A stretch of 64,000 nucleotides of DNA from Limnephilus marmoratus (lineage: Eukaryota; Arthropoda; Insecta; Trichoptera; Limnephilidae): assembly GCA_917880885.1 (NCBI GenBank), contig OU862919.1:12728001-12792000 (forward strand), read 5' to 3'. Shown in pieces: positions 12,060 to 23,217 of the stretch (within the stretch, counting starts at the first letter, position 1; each line of letters opens with the position of its first letter). A model generated the notes under the pieces. It saw only the letters and a program-made list of their open reading frames with translations, was not told where the DNA came from and did not search any database. The translations under genes were made by a program, and so were the position numbers.

Positions 12060-12349
12060 TTATCTCCTGTCAGATTTGTGTGATTTTTACATATTTACTG
12101 TCACATATTTTAGTTAAGATCTTTTAAACACGAATTCCTGGAAGTATGCATGATTATTTATGCATTTAATGTACGTTGTACACAGAGAAATCAAACAACA
12201 GCCATAAAATCACACAAATCTGTCAGGAGATCATGTCCGTTATCTAGTAACGATCCCACAAAAGATATAAAATTGCTCGGCAGGTCAGGTAGCGTCAGTG
12301 TTAAGTTTTATGTAGTGTATGGACGATTGATTTTATGTTTTTTTACATT

Positions 12350-12797
12350 AGATCCACACAGGAGGCCCTGGGGCAAAATAATTTCCCTTAGGGCTAATTT
12401 CTTAGGGGATGCTGTGTGGAGGGTTTTTTAAGGAAAGGACGAAGAGGAAGTTCTCGTAAGGACATAGGAATGAGGGGTGGGTAGGAATTTGAGGGTCAGT
12501 GTGTCCAGAAGTGACAGACGTATGAATAATATGAATACATACCTTCAACTGCGATGCAATGCGATAGGTCGAGGGATTCTGACTGGAGAGGTCAAAGACC
12601 TCCTCAACCAATCTCTTTCGATCCGGCCCGCTACGCAGAAGGTGGGTAGACACATCGGCCGCTAAGACCGTGACAAACCTCACTGAACCCGAGTACAAAA
12701 CGTAGCGTACCGCTTGGGGTTACCTATGGCAGAGGTGTTGGTTATCCAATAAATATCCGGTTCCCGAGCGGCGGTACCCACACCCGCCTCCCAAAAT
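12350..12797 (+). repeat. dispersed repeat family A, long copy 1
   Basis: About 450 bp closely similar to 25722-26158. Shared landmarks in order are CCACACAGGAGGCCCTG, GGATGCTGTGTGGAGGGTT, GGGGTGGGTAGGAATTTG, ATCGGCCGCTAAGACC, CCTATGGCAGAGGTGTTGG, TTATCCAATAAATA and GGCGGTACCCACACC. There are no terminal inverted repeats. The element type is undetermined: a non-autonomous LINE derivative or a Helitron are possible. Confidence 0.75.
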
Positions 12798-12799
12798 GT

Positions 12800-13695
12800 A
12801 GATTACAACGATGAAGGAGCTTTAATTGACATTATTTCCTAATGCGATTACCGCAAAGAGTCCCAACTGCCCGGTGCCAGTAGGACTATGGCATCCGCAA
12901 TTTGAAGAAGATTGTGATGCTGAAGTATGTGGGAAGACGAGTAAGGGTAACTTGATTGAAGTTATTGAAGTACCTTTTCAGGCAACGTTTCGATTGTGAA
13001 CAATGGTCTCTCACCAAGGCGTTATTGAGACTATCAGTATTCTATCTGACTTTCACTGGGTATTCTCTTGTTTTCATCATTGCTTGTACTTTATTATCCC
13101 TTTTCCTGAACATTAAATTCCCTTCACTTTCATTTTTATTAATTAGTTCAATTTAAGTTAATCGCGTTTCCCGCCCACCTTATTGCTAGTAATTCTGTTA
13201 ACTAACTATTACTTCTGGTTGTCTATCGGACCTGTGATTATTTGATCCGATCTACTTGCACTGTACAATTTCTTGCTGTGCTTGTTTCGATCCCACTTCG
13301 TTATGAATTTCATCGCTTTTGATCGGTTGGAAATCGTCTAATTTTTATGTTCAATTTGTATTGTTACTATGAAAGTCGCATATAGGAAACGACTCCATTC
13401 CTGCCTTTGTCTTGAAGTCTCCCTCCAGTTTCTTTTCTCTGATTCTGCGTATATATTTGCGAACGTAAGCATGAGCCGAGCCACGAATTATGATAAAGGA
13501 ACTCAAACCGTCCAGCCGCCTTATAAATTTCTTAGTCCTGCAGGCTTATTATAGAGAAACCTTTTTAGCTTCCTCTTTCCGTCCCATTTAAGGCCCGGCT
13601 TCCCGCATTTTCACCGATTTATTACATATTTCCCTTAAACACGGTAAGTTTTAAAGCTCTTAAAAAATATATGTTATTCTTGAAGATCATATCTA
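12800..13695. other. about 900 bp without a recognised gene
   Basis: Short frames only (60-66 codons), AT-rich, none with recognisable content. Confidence 0.35.
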
Positions 13696-13699
13696 TGGT

Positions 13700-13793
13700 G
13701 ACCCGACAATTGGTCCGGCGACAGTTGGTCCGGCGACAGTTGGTCCGGCGACAGTTGGTCCGGCCGACAGTTCGTCCGGCCGACATTTGGTCC
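13700..13793. repeat. 15-16 bp tandem repeat, GC-rich
   Basis: About six copies of GACAGTTGGTCCGGC; the last copies carry one extra C (CCGGCCGACAG). It is a strongly GC-rich patch in AT-rich DNA. Confidence 0.9.
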
Positions 13794-14068
13794 AGTGGAG
13801 GTAATCCACCTCTTACCCGCCCTGGTATAAGTAACCGATGGTTACTCCTTCAAGGCTCTCCCAAGATTCTAATTTTTTTTTTGTTAAACGAAGCTACATT
13901 TATTTTGAACGAATCTAGACCTCCAGTGTCCTTGCATACTTTGTTAGTAAGCAGTATGCAAGTGCTTAACAGGAAAAACAAAATGCAAAAAATAGGTTAG
14001 TAAGACAAAGATAAATTAAACAGGGCAAAAGAAAAACTCATTCATGAGGCTCCATGAGTAGGGTTGCC

Positions 14069-14361
14069 CAGTAGCGTAGCGAGGGGGGGGCGGACCGCCC
14101 CGGGTGCCACCCGAAGGGGGGTGCCACTCGACCAAGATATTGCATATACGTAACCAAGATATTGCATACACATGAACATGAACATGAACACGGTCTGTTA
14201 TTTATATATTTTCGTAAGGCGGAATAGCCTATATTCTGAAATTCTTTAGCCACCCCCCCCCCCCAGGATGAACCAATTTTATGAAGTCGAAATTAATTAA
14301 CTTTCATAGGGGGGGGGGGTGACTTCCGCCCCGGGTGCCAACCATGCTAGCTACGCCACTG
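14069..14361. mobile_element. hAT-type MITE with perfect 8-bp target duplication
   Basis: Left terminus is CAGTAGCGTAGCGAG and right terminus is the inverse of CAGTGGCGTAGCTAG. GGGTTGCC is duplicated on both sides (14061-14068 and 14362-14369). The subterminal parts hold G-runs next to CCGCCCCGGGTGCCA repeats at both ends. It is 293 bp with no transposase. Confidence 0.88.
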
Positions 14362-14369
14362 GGGTTGCC

Positions 14370-15206
14370 AACTGTCCGGCTTTAGCCGGACATGTTTGGC
14401 TTTTTTAGGTCGTGTCCGGCTAAATATGTATATGTCCGGCCTGTTAGGCTTTTTTGGTTCGCGCGGGTTTTGTCTTCCGAACTTCTGAAATTGGCGGAAA
14501 ATTACTTTCAAAGAGTTTTCTCTTTAATAAACACCCAGTGAACCAAGGAACGCAATAAATTGCAAACAATTGCTAAGATGGTGCACACATTGTGTAATTT
14601 AAAAAGACATGCCAAGGATTTTATTAAATGATTTCCAAAGAAAACGACGTTTTGGATAAAGTAGGTGAAAATAGGCCAGTGCAATTAGCGATCCGCGATC
14701 AGAATTATTCCGGTAGTCCCAATTTTTTTATATGTTTTATATACTCATCTCCTGATGTAAAATCTGAGTTTTCGACCTTGGGTCACTTGAGCTTTCGCCG
14801 CCATTTTGAAAAAACCAGCCGAAATAGCGCCAATATCTAGTGTTTCTCAAATGTCTCGTTTCCAATAAAAAATTTGGATATAGTAGCTTCAGAAGTTTAG
14901 TAGAAAATAAAATTACCTACAATTTTTATTTGACAAATTTTCTTTTAGCTCTAATAAATATCGAGATATGCAGTCGTAAAAATGTTTATAAAAACCGGTA
15001 AATTGCCCGACTTGGTTTGGTTTTTTGTGCATATCTCTTTTTCAGTACAATTTTGTGAAAAAATTATTGATATGAATTTTGTAGAGAATAAAATTTCATA
15101 AAAGACGTAGGTATATGTTTAATGTTTTTGTCGTAATTAGGTATATAATTCAAAATTTTCACAAAAAAATGTTCAAAAACTAAATCAGAAGAATAGTGTT
15201 GGCATA
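14370..15206. other. about 840 bp without a gene; starts with a GTCCGGC hairpin
   Basis: Right after the MITE comes TGTCCGGCTTTAGCCGGACA, an 8-bp perfect hairpin with loop TTTA. More GTCCGGC boxes lie at about 14420 and 14440, and these may be the end of another repeat. The rest is AT-rich and unassigned. Confidence 0.4.
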
Positions 15207-15381
15207 AGGGGGCGTACATGAATTACGTGAGCATAAAAGGAGGGAGGGGGGTTCCAGCAAAATCTCACGTTACTTGAAAAGAATATACGAAATGGCCCAA
15301 ATTTATCTCACCAAGAGGCGGGAGGGAGGGGTCGAGTTTGAAAGAATAACTGCTCACGTAATTAATATACCTGTGCCCCCT
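15207..15381. mobile_element. MITE with GGGGGCGTAC-type inverted termini
   Basis: The left end AGGGGGCGTACATGAATTAC continues GTGAGC. The right end is its imperfect inverse (GCTCACGTAATTAATATACC, then TGTGCCCCCT). The inside is about 125 bp and rich in GGGAGGG. There is no coding capacity. Confidence 0.75.
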
Positions 15382-15735
15382 ATCTTGATTATTATTTTTT
15401 TAAACAACTACTATTGAAATAACATGTAAGATACATAACAGCAACATTAACCATCAATGTAATCAAAACATATAAATAAAATTAATAATTAAGGTACATG
15501 GATGTGGTAAAAAAAAATTTTATAATTAAAAAATATTTTCTTAAAATATATTTCTATTGACTTTAGTTTCTTACTGCCACATACGGGCCCCGAACAGCTT
15601 CAATATAGTCTTCCTATGTCTCATGAGCCGAATTTGTGGTGACTGGGTCACAAATTCCTCGTCATCACCATGAACGAAGGCTTCCGCAGCATTCTCGCGT
15701 GAGCTGCCATTATAGTGAATACAGAGTAGGGAGCA

Positions 15736-16940
15736 TTATTTCAAACCCGATTTTCTACATGTGCACTTTCCAGCGCAACCTTTATTGCATTTGCATGATA
15801 TAACGTTCAGCAACGCCTGAGGTGCAACCTCCTTCATTATTGGTACTGGAGTTAGTAACCCAACAGCGTCCTTCTTCCACCCCCATTCAGTTGGATCTTT
15901 ATGGTGACCAAGCCAAGCCTGCACTTGCAAGTATGTTTTTGAAGCATGTTGCTGGACTGCATGATGGGTGGTATCCTGGATAAATTGAATTTATTCTTTT
16001 TCACTCCTTTGACAAAAAGAATGTACCTTAAATTTTCCAAAAGTGCAAAGAATTGTTCGGCAGCGAAAGTGATTTTTTCTCGCTTTGCTTTTGGATCTTG
16101 AAATACACGAATAAGTTTTATTCAATGAGTGGTTTTTGAGAAGAATATTACAAAATTTGTATATACCTTGACCAAACGGAGCACCAGTTGTGTCGCAGCC
16201 ACTTGGGGAACGTACCCATACTACGTGACACGTTTAGGGGGGGGGGGGGGTCTTCAAAATGTCACGCTCGGTACAAATGAGCGGCGGGTTGCTTAGGTTT
16301 TTGGTCACCGGTGGGGGAGGGGGGGTTAAAAATTGCAAAAAGTTGGTCACGTAGTATGGGTACGTTCCCTTATGGCATGAATGAATAAAATGTTTTCAAC
16401 TGTTTCATTGTGTTAAAAACATTTGTTGGAGTACAACGCGTTAGGTGATTTTCCTTTACCAACTTTTTGGTAATATACGTTTGGAGGTGAGAGAGCTGTG
16501 AGGAGTAGGTACCAACAGTAGGTCGATATCCTGAACAATGATTATGATTGCATCATGTTGAGATAATAACGACTTTGCTGGGGTTATTATGAGAACATCA
16601 GCATCCTCTTCAGCTTGTACTGTCGTTATTTGCTATCGTTCAAATGAGACTATGAGTAGGGAAATAAAACGAAACTTGTTCTTCTCATTTCCCAGAAACT
16701 TTTCCTTGGTGCTTTTCTTTTCAACCGACTTCGGGTATCCATCGAATACCACTACTGTATTGGCTCCATAATGATTTTGTGCACACCTGACATATTGCTG
16801 AAAAATAATTGAAAAAGGTTGAATACGACCCCATACAACATTGTGCAGTAAATATCCCCCATCAACAACGTGTATTTTACTGCTTTCCAGTTCTGTATTA
16901 TTACCAAAGTCGATATACTTATATCTGAAGACATCTTGAG
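15736..16940 (-). pseudogene. decayed PIN/FEN1-like nuclease plus CXC-domain gene copy
   Basis: Minus-strand pieces, N- to C-terminal: HVVDGGYLLHNVVWGRI (about 16840-16890), TVVVFDGYPKSVEKKSTKEK (about 16690-16760), QAEEDADVLI and VQDIDLLLV (about 16510-16630), GCDTTGAPFG (about 16170-16200), QAWLGHHKDPTEWGWKKDA (about 15870-15930) and ISCKCNKGCAGKCTCRKSGL (about 15740-15800). The acidic EEDAD and DIDLL boxes resemble the metal-binding motifs of PIN/FEN1-like nucleases, and the cysteine tail resembles a CXC/tesmin-type domain. I recall this combination as a multi-copy protein family in arthropods. Frames shift repeatedly, and a MITE is inserted at 16206-16369, so the copy is dead. There are no introns in the recognisable part, which suggests a mobile or retroposed origin. 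Confidence 0.6.
16206..16369. mobile_element. 164-bp MITE, copy 1 (GGGAACGTACCC termini)
   Basis: The termini form a perfect inverted repeat of 24 bp: GGGAACGTACCCATACTACG plus TGAC, and its inverse. Flanks are TTG on the left and TTA on the right. A long G run lies inside each end. A second copy of exactly the same length and opposite orientation is at 20580-20743. It interrupts the nuclease-like pseudogene. A 3-bp TTA target would fit PIF/Harbinger. Confidence 0.9.
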
Positions 16941-17032
16941 TAAAAATCCTCCGTAAAAATATTTTTACTAATTATTTCGACTCTCCGAAGTAGCGTGCGG
17001 CAATTGATCATTTTTAACTGTATCATTACTTA

Positions 17033-17422
17033 GACTAAGAACTACCAACATTATTTTCATTTACTAATGTTAAAATTAAAATATAAGAAATTTAATTAAA
17101 ATTACATTCGATAATGTTATTATCGAGTTCTGCAAGTTTTTTGGTTAGAACTCGATAATAACATTATCGAATTTAATTTTAATTAAATTTCTAAAAATTA
17201 AAATGGAGTTCTACGAATTAAACACAAAAACAATTAATAAAATAAAAGACTTTCAGAAAAAGTCAATAGATAGATATAGCATATTAAATAAAAAAAATGA
17301 TAAAATTATCCAAGAAACTATCTAGGTAGCATTTAGTTCGAGATGAATCTTGCAATCATACAAAGAGCAGTCAATGAAAACATGCGTTAATAAAGTGAAG
17401 ATAATATTGGCAGTTCTTAGTC
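17033..17422. mobile_element. foldback element with TIRs and a central palindrome
   Basis: Outer inverted repeats are GACTAAGAACTACCAACATT (from 17033) and the inverse ending TTGGCAGTTCTTAGTC (17422). An off-centre hairpin has a 25-bp perfect stem (17107-17131 with 17147-17171, containing TCGATAATGTTATTATCGAG). This extends outwards with small interruptions to AGAAATTTAATTAAAATT and AATTTTAATTAAATTTCT, about 45 bp per arm, spacer 15 bases. No protein is coded. Confidence 0.75.
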
Positions 17423-17454
17423 GTAGTATGGATACAGGTACGAGTGTGACTGAA

Positions 17455-17522
17455 GGGTTCCATCAGCCGATAGAGCATCGCCTCGGCAAGGCTAAGATCC
17501 TGGGTTTGATTCCTCGATGAGA
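17455..17522 (+). repeat. tRNA-like sequence, likely SINE head
   Basis: It has a B-box-like GGGTTTGATTCC preceded at tRNA spacing by a weak A-box region (CCGATAGAGCATCG). The cloverleaf is poor, so it is more likely a tRNA-derived SINE or tRNA pseudogene than a functional tRNA. Confidence 0.4.
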
Positions 17523-17529
17523 CCGTTTC

Positions 17530-18444
17530 TGATTTTTCTGCTTCAAAATTTTGAATATTTATTATTCAAATTATTATTCCTGTTGTACCGATTACCTCAT
17601 ACAATTGAACTTATATAATATTCAGAATCGACAATTGTTGTCTTTAAATCTAAATAGTTTTCACTGGAATTCCCCGTTGGTATAATTTTTCAATTCCTAT
17701 TCCATATTTGGAGATTTCCTCAGAAATTTCTCGGTTTACATCTCTGCCGCATCCGTCCCTATTTCCTTCTGTGCGACGTGCTGCGGTCTGCCTCGTCAAA
17801 AATAAACTCACTGCTTGCCTCACAAGCTTCCAAAGACCGTATTTAACAAACCATTCCATAAAACAGCATTCTCCGTTTGTAGTTTGTACCATTAACTCTT
17901 GTGGTATTAAAATTCTTCGGCGACTTGGCTTATCATATTTAAATTCGTGCATCAACATTTTAAAAGTAAAAATAATAACAAAAAATTAGTAATGCAATTG
18001 TAATGGCTGCGGTGGACTCCGTTTCAGATATTGCTGGTTATATCCAGTTGATGCAAAACACAGAAAAACACATTTTGCATTGTTGATAGTGTCGATTGCT
18101 GCATCTTAAAATTATAGGTAAGACACACTGGGCCCACGTATGCGATGTACGCAACATTAAGATAACTGGACAACTTACAATCCATCCATTTTGTGTGAAA
18201 ATATATGTTTGATTAACAAACTCACACTGTCACACGCAACGCAATCCTACGCTTCACACGCAACGCCGATCTCCACTGTTCAGATCGGTGTGGAATGCGA
18301 GAAAAAGAGAATTGAGAGAAGCAAATAACTTTTCAAAATTAAAACACGGGATTAAATAATGAAACATTTACGTAATGCGCAATACCATTACAATACAGAC
18401 TTCATTATAAGTATTTAACCTGCCATATAACATTTTCCGATTTT
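17530..18444. other. about 900 bp without a recognised gene
   Basis: Overlapping frames at 17650-17989 on both strands are low in evidence and unrecognised. At 18220-18270 CACACGCAACGC is repeated twice. Confidence 0.35.
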
Positions 18445-18645
18445 AATGTTTTTCCTGTTACCTCATTTATTACTGTATTTTATTACATTATATATCTCAA
18501 TTTATTTTAATTCATTTCATTATATTATTTAATTTTATCTGTTTATTGAATTTTAACAAATTGTAAAATGGGGGGCTCAGCACGGGTAAAGCACCCAGTA
18601 AAGCCCACATTATCAAGTAATGTTATAAATTTGTAAATTTTATGT
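18445..18645 (+). mobile_element. CR1-like LINE 3' terminus, diverged
   Basis: AT-rich 3' UTR ending with a hairpin of the same architecture as the other copies. GGGCT pairs with AGCCC around CAGCACGGGTAAAGCACCCAG, a loop that keeps the ACRGGT...ACCC...AGT pattern of the copies at 8210 and 10150. There is no coding part. Confidence 0.45.
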
Positions 18646-19546
18646 ATCAAATTTTGGTGTTTGAGGTTATGTTTCGTTTGGCGTTTACTGACATTTGTTG
18701 CTCGTTTTAGCATTGACAGATTTTCAATTAGGTTGAGCGGTGTGTCAATCTGGTTAAGTTGAAAGTAAAGTTGAACCGCTATCAAATTGAATGGTTGTAC
18801 AACAGCCAGAGCATCTAACCACCATCCAACATCCAACCACACAACCGTCTAACCAAATTGAATTGTCTGTAGCGCCGTTGAGCTGTTGAACTAACTTTAC
18901 TCAGGTCTGCCTAGAGAGCCGTCGTGCGTAGTTATATAAAAAATTAACTTGCTTGGGAGATACCACAAGCAAGACGTACTCTGATAGAGGTGCTAGGAAT
19001 AAAGTTCTTGTGATCCACTTGGAGCAATTCAAATGTATTGAATAGGATGCAACGATTAAAATGCTGAGAATCCATCCGGCTCGAAGGACCATAAATGTAC
19101 TGGACGCTCGCGAGAGCGACATCGATTGTAAGATTGGCTTCCTCTTGAGGATACCTTGGTAAGGATTTGTAAATGACTCCACGAATGACCACGAATTTCG
19201 TCGGAAACTTGACTGATTGGGCCAGTTGTTTTCCTATTTATTGAAAGAAATGCATGGGAGTCTGGACGAAACAAATGCGTGCGTCGTATCACCGAAAATT
19301 AATTACTAAGGTCCCACCACAATGCACCAAATGTACGGTGATAATAATCGTATCAAGATGAGCCACGATAGAAAGTGTGACGGTACATCCGTCTGCTGTC
19401 TGATAAAAGTAGCATCATATGACTGATTTTTTTTGGGTTTCATCAACCATTTTTTGTCCACGTTTGTCTTTTTCTTTTCCTGTCAATAGTTGCTAACAAT
19501 GCATTAGACTATTAGGGTGATCGCAATTTTGGATTTTTTTTGATAA
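18646..19546. other. about 900 bp without a recognised gene
   Basis: Three overlapping minus-strand frames of 78-93 codons (18901-19292) have no recognisable motif and overlap one another in different phases. They may be debris of an unknown protein. Confidence 0.35.
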
Positions 19547-19672
19547 AGTAGGAGGCATGCTGGTGCATTAACCAGAGTAGCAACTGACAGTAGGAGGCAT
19601 GCTGGTGCATTAACCAGAGTAGCAACTGACAGTAGGAGGCATGCTGGTGCGTTTACCAGAGTAGCAACTAGC
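19547..19672. repeat. 42-bp tandem repeat, three copies
   Basis: Copies starting at 19547, 19589 and 19631 share AGTAGGAGGCATGCTGGTGC. The third copy diverges at its end. Confidence 0.95.
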
Positions 19673-19711
19673 ACAACTGTTTGTACCTAACACTCGTAGG
19701 TCAAACTCACC

Positions 19712-19775
19712 ATCCGATTTGCAGAACAGCTTGCAGGACGGCACGCTCTCCTGCAAGTTGTTCTGCAAATCGGAT
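19712..19775. repeat. 27-bp hairpin, nearly perfect
   Basis: The left arm 19712-19738 starts ATCCGATTTGCAGAACAG. The right arm 19749-19775 is its inverse with a single G-T type difference. The spacer is 10 bases. The arms would form a long duplex if transcribed. Confidence 0.9.
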
Positions 19776-19801
19776 GATGAGTATGGCCTTTCTTATTATT
19801 A

Positions 19802-20785
19802 GGCTGGGTTTAGACTCGTAAGTTTTTTCCTGTAAATCGCTTGGCTTAAATCGATGGCCAAATTACCAATGTAAACGACACCAAAAGTCACTTAACGTAA
19901 TTTATAGCAAGTTACAGAACTTATTCTTTAGGAAGTTTTTTGACAGGTCTAATCGCGCCCGCGCGAATTTCCAGCCTTCTTACAGCTTATAAAATCAGTT
20001 CGATAAGCTAAGAGAATTACCGCAAGAAATAGTACCGAAATGCGCCGTTGCGAAATGTCAAAAATTAAAAGACAATTGTTTTCATAGGATTTTTTCCTAC
20101 AAAACTAGTATTTATTTCCACTTATTTAAGTTTTCTGGAAAATGAGCATCCTTCTGCTTCTATTCGATTATCGGTCCAATCCTTTCCAATCTTAATGTTT
20201 CTGTTTTTAACATTTACGTATTTGAAATTTAGAATTCGAAGTCGGTTGCTGTCAGCAGTTGTCAGGTAGCTGTCATTCGGATAAAACGAAATTAATTGCC
20301 GCCTTTGACGGCACAAAAGCGCGTGAAGAATTGTTTAATTAAAGCCAAAATCTGTTTCAATCATAGAGATATCAATGGTTTCAATACTTTATTTGGGCCT
20401 TTTCTTCTTTATTGACAAAATCGCGTAAATTTGACAGTAGCAGGGTAACATCTTTGGTAGCAGGTCGTTGTTGACAGGAAGATCGGGTCGGATTTCCGAA
20501 CAACTTCGTGATCATTATTTACCACAAGTCGAATGCATATTATGCAAACGCTCCTGTTATGTAACCTGTCAAAATCTTAGGGAACGTACCCATACTACGT
20601 GACCAACTTTTTGCAATTTTTAACCCCCCCCCCCCCCGGTGACCAAAATCCTAAGCAACCTGCCGCTCATTTGTATGGAGCGTGACATTTTGCAGACCCC
20701 CCCCCCCTAAACGTGTCACGTCACGTAGTATGGGTACGTTCCCTTACGTAATCCGTAAATTTTAATTACGAGTCTAAACCCAGCC
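19802..20785. mobile_element. TIR element with nested MITE
   Basis: GGCTGGGTTTAGACTCGTAA (19802-19821) recurs inverted at 20766-20785 without a mismatch. The interior is non-coding apart from short frames. The 164-bp MITE at 20580-20743 sits inside it, so this element is the older one; without the MITE it is about 820 bp. Superfamily not assigned. Confidence 0.75.
20580..20743. mobile_element. 164-bp MITE, copy 2, with TTA target duplication
   Basis: Same family and length as 16206-16369 but inverted. TTA flanks both ends (20577-20579 and 20744-20746). The inverted termini read GGGAACGTACCCATACTACG then TGAC. TTA duplication fits PIF/Harbinger-type integration. The main difference from copy 1 is the length of the C runs. 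Confidence 0.92.
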
Positions 20786-21171
20786 GTATATTTTCATTAT
20801 GTTTACACTCTCGTATGTTGGCAAATTGGTCTGCTATAAATTTCAAAATAACCATTCATTTCCAGCACTTCACATTATTTAAGAGTCTAAATTTTAGACT
20901 TGTAAATTATGATTCTTCTTTACGTGCTTCACAATATGCAATTAACTTTGCCGTTGAAAGATTTTAGGGACTTCGCATTAATGGACAAACAATGTTCGGA
21001 CTCCGTTTGGTTTTCAATATTAGCAACGGAAAACAGAACTGAAAACATACAATGAATTAGTTTGATTATTAATACTCCTAAAATATTTGATTTTATTGCA
21101 GGTAATGAGGCATTTTTGATTGATTTATGCATTTTAATCGACAGCTTACAAACAAATAAAACACTAAGGGG

Positions 21172-21690
21172 CAGTTTTTTTTACAGAATTTGAACAATTT
21201 TTTAATTAAAATTTCTAAGTTAATTTTCAAGTTACGTGAAAGTTTTATTCTAATTCTGTTATTATTTCATTATGGTTCGGTTATTTTACAAAACTGAAAT
21301 ATTAACAGAATTTGAAAAGAATTTGGAAATTATCTTTGAAATTTGGTGAATTGTTCAAATTCTGTAAAGCAACCCGTCATAAGGGGCAGTTGTTTCACAT
21401 AACTTGAACAATAATTCATCAAACTTCAAATTTAATATTCAAGTTCTGTGAAACAAACGGCCCATAATGAAATAATAACAGATATAATTTGAATAGTAGG
21501 TACTTTCACAGAACTGTAAGGGGCAGTTTTTTCACTTACAATTCATCAACAATAATTCATCAAATTTAATATTCAAGTTTTGTGAAACAAATGGCCCATA
21601 ATGAAATAAAAACAAATAGAATTTGAATAAGTACTTTCACAGAACTTGAAATTTGATGAATTGTTCAAGTTATGTACAACCTGTTCAAGG
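21172..21690. repeat. three adjacent foldback units (GGGGCAGTT repeat)
   Basis: Units beginning AAGGGGCAGTT occur at about 21168, 21378 and 21517. Each carries AACTTGAACAAT-like arms repeated in inverted form (for example TTGTTCAAATTCTGTAAAG closing the first unit near 21370). They look like the same MITE inserted or amplified three times in a row. Confidence 0.6.
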
Positions 21691-23217
21691 CCTTAAGGGT
21701 CTTGCTGTTTAAACTCCCGTCACATTTGTAGACGTCGCGAAATCGGCAATTTGGCGCCATTTTTTTTTTTTACATTTGAATGGTCCCTGCTGATTCTCGG
21801 CCCGTCATTTTGTGGTTAAATGTTGATGATTGTTACCACCTTAATATGGCCTACCTTCACATATTTTATTACATTACTTATTGCGTTGTAAAAGTATTCT
21901 TGAATGCACTTTACAGCATCAGAAAACCTGAAATGATTAGTGCAATTTATATTGCAAGTGGTTGAACAAACAATTCTAGTAATAAAATATTATGTTTTGT
22001 ACCCATAATAAAACGTTGTACTAACCGTCGATATTATCCTCGACTGGAAATTTTATTAGCTGAGATGCATCTGCCATTTATTATTACTTATTTGTCTTAT
22101 AGATTTCTTGTTTTAGCTGAAATGCACAGCTTCACGTTAGGTCTCAAGAATTCAAATCATCATAAAATAACGTCATTAAAAGTCTATAAAATTCTCGTTG
22201 TAAATGGCTTAGTAACGGCCTGTTTTCATTATTCTTATAAATGCCATCACAAATTATATTAAAGATGTTATTAGAACTAGATTACTTGTACAGAAATGGA
22301 ATTCTGATTGTAAATTATATCAAAACTTGATTTTTAAGTCTCTATGCTTGGATTTCGATCTTCCAGTTGATTAGTCAGACATAACGTAGCCAGGCAAAGG
22401 TAGGCATAACGGTCCGGGTACATTGGTATGATATTTTTAAATTTCGTATTAGTAATCCAGAAAACATTTTTTTGTTTATTTCACTTCATGTTTTTCTGCA
22501 TTATAATTGCTTTGTGGTGTTTACGAGCAATCTGAGTATTGTACCAGATAGAGGGTACAATTTTACGTGTAACTGCATACTCGACTCAAATTTCGATTTT
22601 TGGAGATGTCTGAATAATCAACTGGACTATCGATATGTCGGCGTGTTTAGTGATCCAAAATTCTGGCCAATCGGGCCACAGATTTCAAATGCAAAACTGC
22701 GTTTCATCATCAATATGGTATTTAAATGGGATGGCAATATGGGATGTCAGGCAAGTGTAAGAAAGACAGAGCACGTTCTAAATGGGCTAGAACTAAAAGG
22801 AATTTTAGTAATTGGTGACATTGGTTTCCATTTATATGTACACTAGCAGACCCGGACACACGTTGCTGTGGCTAACGAAACACAACGCCATTACCCAACC
22901 TTTATAAAATCCACACCACCCGCTTGCCAGCTGCCCGCTGCCCGCTGCCTGAATTGAATGTTTGAATTTATCGGCTTTTCTCTACTATAATAAGCATGTA
23001 TTATACATATAAACCTTCCTCTTGAATCACTCTATCTATTGGTGGAAACCGCATGAAAATCCGTTGCGTAGTTTAAAAGATCTATGCGCTTTATCTATAC
23101 CTTATGTACTTTAGCGAACTTTACTTTTTTGCACAGGTTCTTACAGTATTCGTTTTATGTCAATCCCTTGCCGGCCGGTCAGGGAGCAGGCTAAGAAAGA
23201 ATGAAAGATTTTTTTTT
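21691..23217. other. about 1.5 kb without a convincing gene; one dispersed repeat
   Basis: A 124-codon AT-rich frame (22472-22846) is not recognised. From about 22855 to 23110 lies sequence of a type I recall as very common in insect genomes (ACCTTCCTCTTGAATCACTC, then ATCCGTTGCGTAGTTT). It is probably a non-autonomous repeat. Confidence 0.4.

Larger units (their letters stand above)
11657..12263. mobile_element. MITE-like inverted-repeat element, split by an RTE LINE
   Basis: The left arm begins TTTTGTGGGATCGTTA and its continuation resumes at 12060 (TTATCTCCTGTCAGATTTG). The right arm (12210-12263) is the imperfect inverse, with CAAATCTGTCAGGAGAT and TAACGATCCCACAAAA. Taking out the LINE insertion leaves an element of about 230 bp with arms of about 50 bp. 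The superfamily is not known. Confidence 0.65.

Noticed and set aside
22472..22846. 124-codon plus-strand frame
   Set aside because: AT-rich, no recognisable domain, no splice or promoter context. Treated as chance or decayed repeat.
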